A DNA stretch of 64,000 nt from Vogesella mureinivorans. GTDB lineage: Bacteria; Pseudomonadota; Gammaproteobacteria; Burkholderiales; Chromobacteriaceae. The notes under the pieces were generated by a model. The model was not told the DNA's origin and did no database searches. It worked only from the letters and a program-made list of their open reading frames with translations. A program made the position numbers and the translations under genes. Numbering within the stretch: position 1 is the stretch's first letter; the number at the start of each line of letters is the position of its first letter. The stretch spans positions 1 to 64,000 of the forward strand of contig NZ_VMTV02000003.1 of NCBI RefSeq assembly GCF_007644035.1, read 5' to 3'. Positions 26,619 to 37,257 of the stretch are shown one piece after another.

Positions 26619-29435
26619 TTATACCGGCGGGCGCAGGGTTTCTTGCCGCAGCAGGGGCTCTACCAGCTCGGCGGCCATGGGTTTGGCCAGCAGGTAGCCT
26701 TGCACCTGGTCGCAGCCGTGTTCTTCCAGGAACGACCATTGCTCGATGGTTTCCACGCCTTCGGCCACCACTTGCATGTTCAGGTTCTTGGCCATGTTGA
26801 TGATGGCACGGGTAATGGCGGTGTCGTCCTGGTCGTCCGGGATATCGCGCACGAAGGAGCGGTCGATCTTGAGCTTGTCGGCCTTGAAGCGCTTGAGGTA
26901 GGCCAGGCTGGAGTAGCCGGTGCCGAAGTCGTCAATGGACATGCGGATGCCCATGGACTGGATGGCGCGGATGGTCTGGATGGTGGCGTCCATGTCGTCC
27001 ATGATCACGCTTTCGGTCACTTCTACGTCCAGGCAGCTACCCGGCAGCTGGTAGGCGGCCAGCGCGTTGCTCAGCACCTGCACCAGGTCCTGGTGGCGGA
27101 ACTGCAGCGCCGACAGGTTGACGCCCACGGTCACCAGCGGTAGGCCGGCAGCGTGCCAGGCGGCAATCTGGCGGCAGGCTTCGCGAATGACCCAGTTGCC
27201 GATCTGCACGATAAAGCCGCGCTCTTCGGCCACGTCGATGAAGTGCATCGGCCCCAGCAAGCCCAGCGACGGGTGGTTCCAGCGGATAAGCGCTTCGGCG
27301 CCGATGATCTTGCCGCTGGCAATGTCTACCTGTGGCTGATAGTGCAGGATGAATTCGTTGTGCTCTACCGCGTAGCGCAGCTGGCTTTCGATGGCCAGAA
27401 TCTCGCGGGCGCGGGCGTTCAGGTCGGCGGTGTAGAACTTGTAGTTGTTACGCCCGCTGGATTTGGCGTGGTACATGGCCGCATCGGCGTTGCGGACCAG
27501 GGTGTCGAAGTCGCGGCCGTCTTCCGGGAAGATACTGATACCGATACTGCCGCTAATGGACAGGGTGTGGTTGTACACCTCCAGCGGGATGCCGAATTCG
27601 GTGAGGATGCGCTCGGCCACGTGGGCGGCCACGGCGGCATCGCTGATCAGCGGCAGCAGCACAATGAATTCGTCGCCGCCCTGGCGCGCCACCACCTCGC
27701 CGGTGCCCAGCACCTTGCGGATGCGCTCGGATGCCATCTTGAGCAGGATGTCGCCGGCGGCGTGGCCCAGCGATTCGTTAACGGTTTTGAAACGGTCCAG
27801 ATCCAGCAGCAGGATGGCCAGCTTGCCGTTGTCGCGCACGGCGTTCTGGATGGCCAGCAGCGCACGGTCTTGCAGGTGGCCACGGTTGGGCAGGCCGGTC
27901 AGCACGTCGAAGTGGGCCAGGAACTGGATGCGCTCGTCGGCGGCTTTGCGCTCGGACTGGTCGCTGAAAATGGCCACGTAGTGGGTCACTTCGCCGGTAG
28001 GGCTTTTCACCACGTTGATGGCCAGCCATTCCGGGTACACCTCGCCATTTTTGCGGCGGTTCCATACCTCGCCCTGCCAGAAGCCCTCTTCGCGCAGCTC
28101 TTTCCACATGGCTTCGTAGAACTCGCTGCTGTGGCGGCCAGAGGTCAGCACGGTGGGGCGCTGGCCCAGTACTTCGTCCTGGCTGAAGCCGGTGATTTCG
28201 GTAAAGGCGCGGTTGACGGAGCGGATCAGCACGTCGGCGTCGGTAATCATGATGCCTTCGGCGGTGTTCTCGAACACCTTGGCGGCCAGCTGCATGCGCT
28301 CTTCGGCGGCGCGGCGTTCGGAGATGTCGCGCACCATGCGCCACACGGCGGTGATGCGGCCGGCGGCGTCGCGCATGGCCACGGTCTTGACGCTGACCGG
28401 GATAGGGTTGCCGACGCGGTTGATGTACTGCACTTCGAATTCGTCGCAGAAGCCGAAGCGCATCACCTTGTGGTCCAGGTTGTAGCGCTCTTGTGGCTCG
28501 CTTTCGCGGTCCAGCAGGCCCCAGAAGTTTTGCAGCTTGAGCTGGTCCAGGCTGTAGCCCAGCAGGCTGAGGAAGGCCGGGTTGGCGTCGATGATCTGGC
28601 CTTCCAGCGAGCTGATCACGATGCCGTCCAGGTTGGACCAGAACAGCTCGCGGTATTTGTTTTCCGAGCGGCGCAGCGCGTCTTCTACCTCGCGGCGGCG
28701 TTCGATATCGGCTTCCAGCGCCAGGGTTTTGGACTTGAGCTCGTCGATCAGGCGTTTCAGCTCGGCGCGCATCCACTCCAGGTGCTTGCCCACGGTGCCG
28801 ATTTCGTCCTGGCGGCCCCAGTGAAACGGCTCGTCCAGCTTGAGTGCGGCCAACTGTGTGGCCTGCTCGGACAACTGGCGGATGGGGCGCAGAAAGCGCG
28901 AGTGCAGAATGGTCATGATCAGCAGCACGGACAGCAGCAGCTGCGCGACCACGATCATCAACAGGTTTTTCAGCTGGTTACGCTGGTCGATCGCCAGGTG
29001 CTCGGTATCAAATTCTATGCTGACCTGGCCGATGGCCTCGCCGCGGTACACCACGTCTTTCTGCACAAAGGCTACGCTGCCAATGCGGCGCTCGCTGCGC
29101 AGGGTAGACAGAAAGACGGTGTTGGACTGGGTGTCGGACACGCGGATGGAAATCACGCGGGTGTCGTCCATCACCGAGGAAACCAATGGTGCGCCAGCTT
29201 GTCTGCTCAGGTTCCACAGCGGCTCCTGCATGCCCAGCGCCACGATGTCCAGCAGGCGCTTCTGGTCCACTGCCAGCTGGTTTTCCATGCGCTCGCGCTG
29301 CAGGTTGTAGCTGAGCACGGTGATGATGACCGCCGGAATCAGCAAACCCAACACAAGCGCCATCAGGAAAACTTGCCGCAAAGACAAACGAGAACCGATA
29401 AGGTAGCTATCGAAGTTGTCTGGCTTCTGGTTCAT
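26619..29435 (-). CDS. Membrane PAS-GGDEF-EAL cyclic-di-GMP protein
   Basis: 938 residues. Transmembrane helix 21-43, periplasmic sensor about 44-155, second helix 157-178, HAMP to about 230, coiled coil, PAS 1 (about 257-375), PAS 2 (about 381-495), GGDEF domain with intact GGDEF at 586-590, and EAL domain with EALIRW (714-719) and DDFGTGYSS (835-843). Both catalytic signatures are intact, so it may make and degrade cyclic di-GMP, with net direction unknown. It is an orphan gene, but lies near motility genes and an HD-GYP phosphodiesterase. Confidence 0.93.
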   Translation of the reverse strand: MNQKPDNFDSYLIGSRLSLRQVFLMALVLGLLIPAVIITVLSYNLQRERMENQLAVDQKRLLDIVALGMQEPLWNLSRQAGAPLVSSVMDDTRVISIRVSDTQSNTVFLSTLRSERRIGSVAFVQKDVVYRGEAIGQVSIEFDTEHLAIDQRNQLKNLLMIVVAQLLLSVLLIMTILHSRFLRPIRQLSEQATQLAALKLDEPFHWGRQDEIGTVGKHLEWMRAELKRLIDELKSKTLALEADIERRREVEDALRRSENKYRELFWSNLDGIVISSLEGQIIDANPAFLSLLGYSLDQLKLQNFWGLLDRESEPQERYNLDHKVMRFGFCDEFEVQYINRVGNPIPVSVKTVAMRDAAGRITAVWRMVRDISERRAAEERMQLAAKVFENTAEGIMITDADVLIRSVNRAFTEITGFSQDEVLGQRPTVLTSGRHSSEFYEAMWKELREEGFWQGEVWNRRKNGEVYPEWLAINVVKSPTGEVTHYVAIFSDQSERKAADERIQFLAHFDVLTGLPNRGHLQDRALLAIQNAVRDNGKLAILLLDLDRFKTVNESLGHAAGDILLKMASERIRKVLGTGEVVARQGGDEFIVLLPLISDAAVAAHVAERILTEFGIPLEVYNHTLSISGSIGISIFPEDGRDFDTLVRNADAAMYHAKSSGRNNYKFYTADLNARAREILAIESQLRYAVEHNEFILHYQPQVDIASGKIIGAEALIRWNHPSLGLLGPMHFIDVAEERGFIVQIGNWVIREACRQIAAWHAAGLPLVTVGVNLSALQFRHQDLVQVLSNALAAYQLPGSCLDVEVTESVIMDDMDATIQTIRAIQSMGIRMSIDDFGTGYSSLAYLKRFKADKLKIDRSFVRDIPDDQDDTAITRAIINMAKNLNMQVVAEGVETIEQWSFLEEHGCDQVQGYLLAKPMAAELVEPLLRQETLRPPV

Positions 29436-29615
29436 GGAGTCGTTTACCCTCAGGGCACTTTGCCGCTGGTTTCATCAGTTATCTGCACAGAATAAGCGCC
29501 CTTGCCGTGGTGTGCAAAGACGCTGTGTGCATAGTATACACAGGGATGGCCGGTTGCCGAATGCCGAACAGCCCGCCTACAATCCTTGGCTAACTTTATA
29601 AAAGGCAGATATCAC

Positions 29616-30935
29616 ATGGAAAACAATCGCTTCGACCAATTGCTCTGTGCCCGCTGGATCATTACGGTGGAGCAAGATGGTGTGGTGCTGGAAAACCACG
29701 CTGTGGGTATCAAGGATGGCCGCATTGCCGCCATCCTGTCGCCAGAGCAGATCGCAGCAGCCGACGCCACCGAACGGGTGATGCTGGATAACCATGTGTT
29801 GATGCCGGGCCTGGTGAACCTGCACGGCCACAGCGCCATGACGCTGCTGCGCGGCATGGCCGACGACAAAGCGCTGATGGACTGGCTGCAAAACCACATC
29901 TGGCCGGCCGAAGGCAAACACGTTAGCGAGCAGTTCGTGTTCGACGGCGCGCTGCTGGCCATGGGCGAGATGTTCCGCAGCGGCACCACCACCATCAACG
30001 ACATGTACTTCTTCCACGACGCCATGGCGCGCGCGGGCCTGCAAGCCGGCATGCGTACCTTTGTGGGCTGCTCGATTCTGGAATTCCCCACCGCCTACGG
30101 CCAGAACGCCGACGACTACATTGCCAAGGGCCTGGCCGATGCGGCCAACTACCAGGGCAACGAGCTGATTACCTTCACGCTGGCCCCGCATGCACCGTAC
30201 ACCGTGTCCGACGATACCTTCCGCAAGGTGGTGGCGCTGGCCGACGAGCACGACATGCTGATCCACTGCCACATCCACGAAACCCAGGACGAGGTAAACG
30301 GCGGCGTAGCCGAGCACGGCGTGCGCCCGCTGGCGCGCCTGGACAAGCTGGGCATGCTGAGCCCGCGCCTGATTGCCGCACACATGGTGCACCTGAATGA
30401 TGAAGAGATCGCCCTGTGTGCCGAGCGTGGTGTGGCGATTGCCCACAACCCTACCAGCAATATGAAGCTGGCCTCCGGCATTGCCCCGGTACAAAAGCTG
30501 CTGGATGCCGGCGTAACGGTAGGTATCGGCACCGACGGCGCCGCCTCCAACAACAAGCTGGACATGCTGAGCGAAACCCGCATGGGCGCGCTGCTGGCCA
30601 AGGTCGGCACGCTGAACCCGGTAGCCGTACCGGCCGCCACCGCCATCCGCATGGCTACCCAGCAGGGTGCCAACGCGCTGCACATTGGCGACAAGGTCGG
30701 CAGCGTGACCGTTGGCAAGCTGGCCGACCTGATTGCCGTAGACCTGGCGCAGATCGAAACCAGCCCAAGCTTTGACCCGATTTCCCACATTGTGTACGCC
30801 GCCGGCCGCGAGCAGGTGAGCCACGTCTGGGTAAACGGCCGCAAGGTACTGAGCGAGCGCACGCTGACCACCCTGGACGAAGCCGACCTGAAAGCCCGTG
30901 CCGACGCCTGGCGCGTACGTATTCTGGCCAAATAA
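29616..30935 (+). CDS. mtaD: TRZ/ATZ-family amidohydrolase, MTA/SAH deaminase type
   Basis: 439 residues from ATG 29616, preceded by AAAGGCAG; an in-frame start at 29586 is less likely. Metal-dependent hydrolase fold: HGHSAM (zinc His pair), HCHIHETQDE, and GTDGAASNN. Family members deaminate methylthioadenosine and S-adenosylhomocysteine. It is followed 12 bp later by ubiG, a SAM-dependent methyltransferase that makes SAH, a pairing common in betaproteobacteria. Confidence 0.85.
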   Translation: MENNRFDQLLCARWIITVEQDGVVLENHAVGIKDGRIAAILSPEQIAAADATERVMLDNHVLMPGLVNLHGHSAMTLLRGMADDKALMDWLQNHIWPAEGKHVSEQFVFDGALLAMGEMFRSGTTTINDMYFFHDAMARAGLQAGMRTFVGCSILEFPTAYGQNADDYIAKGLADAANYQGNELITFTLAPHAPYTVSDDTFRKVVALADEHDMLIHCHIHETQDEVNGGVAEHGVRPLARLDKLGMLSPRLIAAHMVHLNDEEIALCAERGVAIAHNPTSNMKLASGIAPVQKLLDAGVTVGIGTDGAASNNKLDMLSETRMGALLAKVGTLNPVAVPAATAIRMATQQGANALHIGDKVGSVTVGKLADLIAVDLAQIETSPSFDPISHIVYAAGREQVSHVWVNGRKVLSERTLTTLDEADLKARADAWRVRILAK

Positions 30936-30947
30936 GCAGGACACGAA

Positions 30948-33078
<2,131 letters not shown>

Positions 33079-33080
33079 CC

Positions 33081-33488
33081 ATGCTGAACCTCACCACACC
33101 CGCCCTGCTGTTTCCCGCCATTTCCCTGCTGCTGCTGGCCTATACCAACCGCTACCTGGCGCTGGCCGGCATCATTCGCGGCCTGTACGACGACTACCAG
33201 CAACAGCCCAGCGACAAGCTGGTGCAGCAAATCGGCAACCTGCGCCGCCGCATCGCGCTGATCAAGGGCATGCAGAGCCTGGGGGTGGGCAGCCTGTTTT
33301 TGTGCGTGGTGGCCATGTTCATGATCTACACAGGTTGGCCGCAGTCGGCGCAGTACATCTTTGGTGTCAGCCTGCTGCTGCTGATCGTGTCGCTGGGCAT
33401 GTCGCTGCTGGAGCTACGCATGTCTACCGACGCGCTGAACATCCTGCTATCCGACCTGGTCGCCGCCGAACGCGAGCGGCAGCGCTAG
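33081..33488 (+). CDS. DUF2721-type membrane protein
   Basis: 135 residues with an N-terminal hydrophobic segment and two further ones (LGVGSLFLCVVAMFMIY; FGVSLLLLIVSLGMSLLEL). The pattern LRRRIALIKGMQ fits DUF2721; function unknown. It starts 2 bp after the L,D-transpeptidase, so it is the third gene of a tadA operon. A GTTGGCCGCA copy (33334-33343) is read as Gly-Trp-Pro-Gln. Confidence 0.75.
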   Translation: MLNLTTPALLFPAISLLLLAYTNRYLALAGIIRGLYDDYQQQPSDKLVQQIGNLRRRIALIKGMQSLGVGSLFLCVVAMFMIYTGWPQSAQYIFGVSLLLLIVSLGMSLLELRMSTDALNILLSDLVAAERERQR

Positions 33489-33489
33489 C

Positions 33490-33512
33490 GCTGGACAAGC
33501 CATCCAGCGCCA
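33490..33512 (+). terminator. Possible terminator hairpin of the tadA operon
   Basis: GCGCTGGA, 7-nt loop, TCCAGCGC directly after the stop codon. There is no T-run, so it may be a 3'-end stabiliser. Confidence 0.4.
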
Positions 33513-33523
33513 GGTGCGGGCAA

Positions 33524-33556
33524 AAAAAATGCCTCCCCCGCAATGGGAGAGGCAAA
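33524..33556 (-). terminator. Terminator of the candidate 6S RNA
   Basis: Minus strand: GCCTCTCCC, 6-nt loop, GGGGGAGGC followed by eight T. No minus-strand protein gene lies upstream for more than 1 kb. Confidence 0.88.
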
Positions 33557-33702
33557 CACCCGTGTCGTACCTGCAAGGTTCCCAAAGGAACACGCAATAG
33601 CATTCACTATCACTCTTGAAGCAGCTGTCCAAACAAAAACCTTGCGAGCCACATTGTGGTGTTAGCCCCTGAATCTCCTCGCGCGGCCTTGCTTAAACAA
33701 GC
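33524..33702 (-). ncRNA. ssrS: Candidate 6S RNA
   Basis: About 180 nt on the minus strand with its own promoter (-35 TTGTGA 33733-33738, 18-bp spacer, -10 TACTAT 33709-33714) and terminator. It contains 6S-like elements: ATGTGGCTCGCAAGG in the 5' arm, pairing of GCAAGG with CCTTGC, a GTTCC-TTTG-GGAAC hairpin, and GCAGGTACGACACGGGTGTT in the 3' arm closing on AACACC. 6S RNA mimics open promoter DNA and sequesters sigma-70 RNA polymerase in stationary phase. No coding frame fits. Assignment is by pattern; a covariance-model test is needed. Confidence 0.6.
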
Positions 33703-33916
33703 GTTTGAATAGTACGGGTTTTCCCTGACACATCACAAGTACTGTTGCAGATTTTGGCTGCGTAATGATGGCTTTACACAACACTTGCCATCGCGGCTGC
33801 CGAAACATACAGGCGGCGGCTACATAGCCCGGCCTGCCCCTGCAGTGCTAGAATCTGTCGAAAGTCCGATTGCCGGACAATATAAAACAACGATAAGTCC
33901 CCACCAGGAGGCCGAC

Positions 33917-34579
33917 TTGAGCTTCAAGGCTAACGATTCACTCACCGAACAGATTGCGCAGTACCTGGGCAACAAGATCGTCTCTGGCGACATCGCCCCC
34001 GGTGCCCGCGTGCAGGAGCTGCGTATTGCGGCCGAGCTGGATGTCAGCCGCGGCTCCGTACGCGAAGCACTGCTGATCCTGCAGCGCCGCCATCTGGTGG
34101 ATATCTACCCGCGCCGCGGTGCGATTGTGTCCAGCATCAACCGCGACGATGTGCGCGAGCTGTTCGAGCTATGGTTCTTGCTGCTGGAGCAAGTGGCCGT
34201 GCAGCTATCGCAGCACTGGCAAAACGACGACCTGGCAGGTTTCATCGAAATCATGACCGAGCTGGGCGAACAGCACCGCAAGGGCGATACCGAGGCGTTT
34301 TATCACACCGGCGTCAGCTTCCTTAGCCTGCTGTACCAGCACGCAGGCAACCGCTACACCCAGCAAATGCTGTTCGACCTGCTACCGCAGGCACAGCGCA
34401 GCCTGTACGCCATCCTGCGTGCTGGCAAAGGCCAGCTGGACCGCACCCATGCGTTTCTGGACAGCCTGCTCAAAGCCATCATCGCCCGCGACCAGGCCGC
34501 CATCCGCCAGATGGTGCCCGAGTTCGGCAGCGCCTACAGCCTGCTGGCACAGGCATCGGCCGAGGCACTCGCCCAGTAA
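33917..34579 (+). CDS. GntR-family (FadR/FCD) transcriptional regulator
   Basis: 220 residues from TTG 33917, chosen because AGGAGG lies just upstream and LSFKANDSLTEQIAQYLG is the family N-terminus; the longer frame from 33785 adds low-quality residues. GntR winged helix about 10-75 (ELDVSRGSVREALLIL) and an FCD-type all-helical domain to the end. It resembles the neisserial GdhR (glutamate-dehydrogenase regulator) group, but there is no gdhA nearby, so the regulon is unknown. Confidence 0.8.
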   Translation: MSFKANDSLTEQIAQYLGNKIVSGDIAPGARVQELRIAAELDVSRGSVREALLILQRRHLVDIYPRRGAIVSSINRDDVRELFELWFLLLEQVAVQLSQHWQNDDLAGFIEIMTELGEQHRKGDTEAFYHTGVSFLSLLYQHAGNRYTQQMLFDLLPQAQRSLYAILRAGKGQLDRTHAFLDSLLKAIIARDQAAIRQMVPEFGSAYSLLAQASAEALAQ

Positions 34580-34595
34580 GCCTGTGGCTTGGGCA

Positions 34596-34629
34596 GCATG
34601 AAAAAGGGAGGCCGCAGCCTCCTTTTTTT
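34596..34629. terminator. Bidirectional terminator between GntR and folA
   Basis: AAAAAGGGAGGC, CGCA loop, GCCTCCTTTTTTT serves the rightward GntR gene; the A-run gives a T-run for leftward folA. Confidence 0.9.
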
Positions 34630-34648
34630 CTTGGCACTTCGCGCCAGG

Positions 34649-35149
34649 CTACAGCGCTGGCGGGGCCAGCCGCTGGTAATCGGCAAAGCGGTACGACAGC
34701 CCCCCGGCACCGGTCTGGGGTTCATGCAGGGTAACGGCCCACTCGCTAGGCACCCAGGCGGGAAAGCAGGCGTCCCCTGCCACATCCAGCTCGATATGGG
34801 TCAGCGCCATGGCATGCGCCAGCGGTAGCGCCTGCGCGTACAGATTGGCACCGCCAATAATGCACACCTCGGGCGCGTCACCGGCCAGCGCCAGCGCGTC
34901 CGGCAGCGAGTGCGCTACCGTGACGCCATCGTGCTGCCAGTCTGCCTGGCGGCTGACCACAATATTGAGCCGGCCCGGCAAGGGGCGGCCAATCGAGTCA
35001 AATGTCTTGCGCCCCATGATCACCGGCTTGCCCAGCGTCACGGCCTTGAAGTGCTTCAGGTCTTCCGGCAGGTGCCATGGCAAGGTGTTATCGACACCTA
35101 TTACATTGCCACGCGCCATGGCCGCTACCAGGGTAATGCGCGGGCTCAT
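34649..35149 (-). CDS. folA: Dihydrofolate reductase
   Basis: 166 residues. [35 protein letters not shown] contains the Met20-loop and substrate Asp/Glu regions, and [18 protein letters not shown] the NADPH site. Regenerates tetrahydrofolate oxidised by ThyA. ATG overlaps the thyA stop (ATGA), a coupled thyA-folA operon. Confidence 0.96.
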   Translation of the reverse strand: MSPRITLVAAMARGNVIGVDNTLPWHLPEDLKHFKAVTLGKPVIMGRKTFDSIGRPLPGRLNIVVSRQADWQHDGVTVAHSLPDALALAGDAPEVCIIGGANLYAQALPLAHAMALTHIELDVAGDACFPAWVPSEWAVTLHEPQTGAGGLSYRFADYQRLAPPAL

Positions 35150-35940
35150 ACTGCCACCTCGGCTTTGATATGCGGGTGCGGGTCGTAGCCTTCCAGCGTG
35201 AAGTCCTCGAACTTGAAAGCAAACAGGTCGGTTACCGCCGGGTTGATGCGCATCACCGGCAGTGGGCGCGGCTCGCGCGTGAGCTGCAGGCGGGTCTGTT
35301 CCAGGTGGTTGCTGTACAGGTGGGCGTCACCCAGGGTGTGGATGAACTCGCCTGGCTGCAGGCCGCATACCTGGGCCACCATCAGGGTCAGCAAGGCATA
35401 GCTGGCAATATTGAACGGTACACCCAGGAAAATATCGGCCGAACGCTGGTACAGCTGGCACGACAGCTTGCCGTCGGCCACGTAGAACTGGAACAGGCTG
35501 TGGCAAGGCGGCAGCGCCATCTCGTCTACCAGCGCCGGGTTCCATGCCGAGACCATCAGCCGGCGCGAGTCCGGGGTGCGGCGGATCATGTCCAGCAGCT
35601 TGGCGATCTGGTCGATATGGCGGCCATCGGGGGCGGGCCAGCTACGCCACTGGTAGCCGTATACCGGGCCGAGGTCGCCGTTTTCGTCTGCCCACTCGTC
35701 CCAGATGCGCACGCCGTTTTCCTGCAGGTAGCGAATATTGGTATCGCCGGACAAAAACCACAGCAGCTCGTGAATGATGGAGCGCAGGTGGCATTTTTTG
35801 GTGGTCACCAGCGGAAAGCCGTCGGCCAGGTCAAAGCGCATCTGGTAGCCGAAGACCGAGCGGGTGCCGGTGCCAGTGCGGTCGGACTTGTCTGTGCCGT
35901 TTTCCAGCACGTGGCGCATCAGGTCGAGATACTGTTTCAT
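35146..35940 (-). CDS. thyA: Thymidylate synthase
   Basis: 264 residues, the exact E. coli length. Nucleophile Cys in [13 protein letters not shown], phosphate-binding Arg in DRTGTGTRS, and the C-terminal closing segment are intact. Makes dTMP from dUMP, turning methylene-THF into DHF, which the downstream folA reduces. Confidence 0.97.
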   Translation of the reverse strand: MKQYLDLMRHVLENGTDKSDRTGTGTRSVFGYQMRFDLADGFPLVTTKKCHLRSIIHELLWFLSGDTNIRYLQENGVRIWDEWADENGDLGPVYGYQWRSWPAPDGRHIDQIAKLLDMIRRTPDSRRLMVSAWNPALVDEMALPPCHSLFQFYVADGKLSCQLYQRSADIFLGVPFNIASYALLTLMVAQVCGLQPGEFIHTLGDAHLYSNHLEQTRLQLTREPRPLPVMRINPAVTDLFAFKFEDFTLEGYDPHPHIKAEVAV

Positions 35941-36084
35941 GGAGCTGCCGGGTAATAAGTTAATCGCGCCATTTTACCACCCAGCTGCGGCGATGCGGCC
36001 AACCTTTGCGCCAAGTCGCAGCGCTGCGCACGGCAATCCGCTAACATGCCCGCTTGATCCACTCACCCGATACGCCGCTGCACC

Positions 36085-37242
36085 ATGGCCGATAGCGATC
36101 AGGAAGACAAAACAGAAGCCCCCTCGGGGCGACGGATAGACCAGGCACGCGAAGAGGGTAACGTCCCCCGTTCGCGCGAGCTGTCTACCTTCGCCGTTAC
36201 CGCCACCGGGCTAGCCCTGCTGATGGCCACGGGCGAAGGCATATACCAGTACCTGCTGAAAGTAATGCACGACTGGCTAAGCTTTGACGCGGCACGCGCC
36301 AAGAGCACCGACATTATCCTGGAGCAGTTTCGCGCCAGCCTGGTAGACGCGCTGCAGGCCATGGCGCCCCTGCTGGGCGGCCTGTTCCTGGTGGCGGCGC
36401 TGACGCCCTTGCTGATTGGCGGCTGGAACTTCTCCACCAAGGCCATCATGCCCAATTTTGGCAAGCTGAACCCGTTCAGCGGCATCGCCCGGCTGTTTTC
36501 GGTACAGGCCGCCAGCGAGGGCTTGAAAGCACTATTGAAAAGCCTGCTGATTGGCGGCGTAGCCACCTGGGTAATCTGGGGCGAGCGCGGCGACCTGATC
36601 GGCCTGGTCAGCATGCCGCTGGACCGCGCACAGATTCACCTTATCGGCCTGATGGAACATACCTTCCTGATTGTGGTCGGTGCCATGATGGTGCTGGTGC
36701 TGCTGGATGTGCCGTTCCAGCTGTGGCACTACACCAAGAACCTGCGCATGACCAAAGAAGAGGTCAAGCAGGAATATAAAGAGCAAGAAGGCTCGCCCGA
36801 AGTAAAAGGCCGTATCCGCCAGCTGCAACGCGAAGCAGCCCGGCGGCGAATGATGCAGGAAATCCCCAATGCCAATGTGATCATTACCAACCCCACGCAC
36901 TACGCGGTGGCGATTCACTACGAAGACGGCATGGCCGCGCCCAAGCTGATTGCCAAGGGCTCGTTGAAGATGGCCGAAAAGATCATCGAAAAGGGGCGCG
37001 AACACAAAGTACTGGTAGTGCGGGCGCCGCCTTTTGCCCGCGCTTTGTATTTCAATGTCGAGCTGGGTGAAGATGTGCCCAGCAAACTCTATACCGCCGC
37101 GGCACAGGTGCTGGCATATGTGCACCAGCTCAAGCACTATGAACAACAAGGCGGTATTTCACCGGTTTTCCCCGAGAAACTGGAAGTACCGCCCGAGCTT
37201 GACCCTGAAACCAAACACACTCAACATACTGCGCCCACCTGA
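36085..37242 (+). CDS. flhB: Flagellar type III export switch protein FlhB
   Basis: 385 residues. Charged N-terminus (DKTEAPSGRRIDQAREEGNVPRS), four membrane helices, and the autocleavage site NPTH at 269-272 in a normal FlhBC domain. Switches export from rod/hook to filament substrates. First gene of the flhB-flhA-flhF-flhG-fliA-motC run, 15 bp before flhA. A GTTGGCCGCA copy lies 82 bp upstream. Confidence 0.96.
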   Translation: MADSDQEDKTEAPSGRRIDQAREEGNVPRSRELSTFAVTATGLALLMATGEGIYQYLLKVMHDWLSFDAARAKSTDIILEQFRASLVDALQAMAPLLGGLFLVAALTPLLIGGWNFSTKAIMPNFGKLNPFSGIARLFSVQAASEGLKALLKSLLIGGVATWVIWGERGDLIGLVSMPLDRAQIHLIGLMEHTFLIVVGAMMVLVLLDVPFQLWHYTKNLRMTKEEVKQEYKEQEGSPEVKGRIRQLQREAARRRMMQEIPNANVIITNPTHYAVAIHYEDGMAAPKLIAKGSLKMAEKIIEKGREHKVLVVRAPPFARALYFNVELGEDVPSKLYTAAAQVLAYVHQLKHYEQQGGISPVFPEKLEVPPELDPETKHTQHTAPT

Positions 37243-37257
37243 AACTATTGATAAGGC

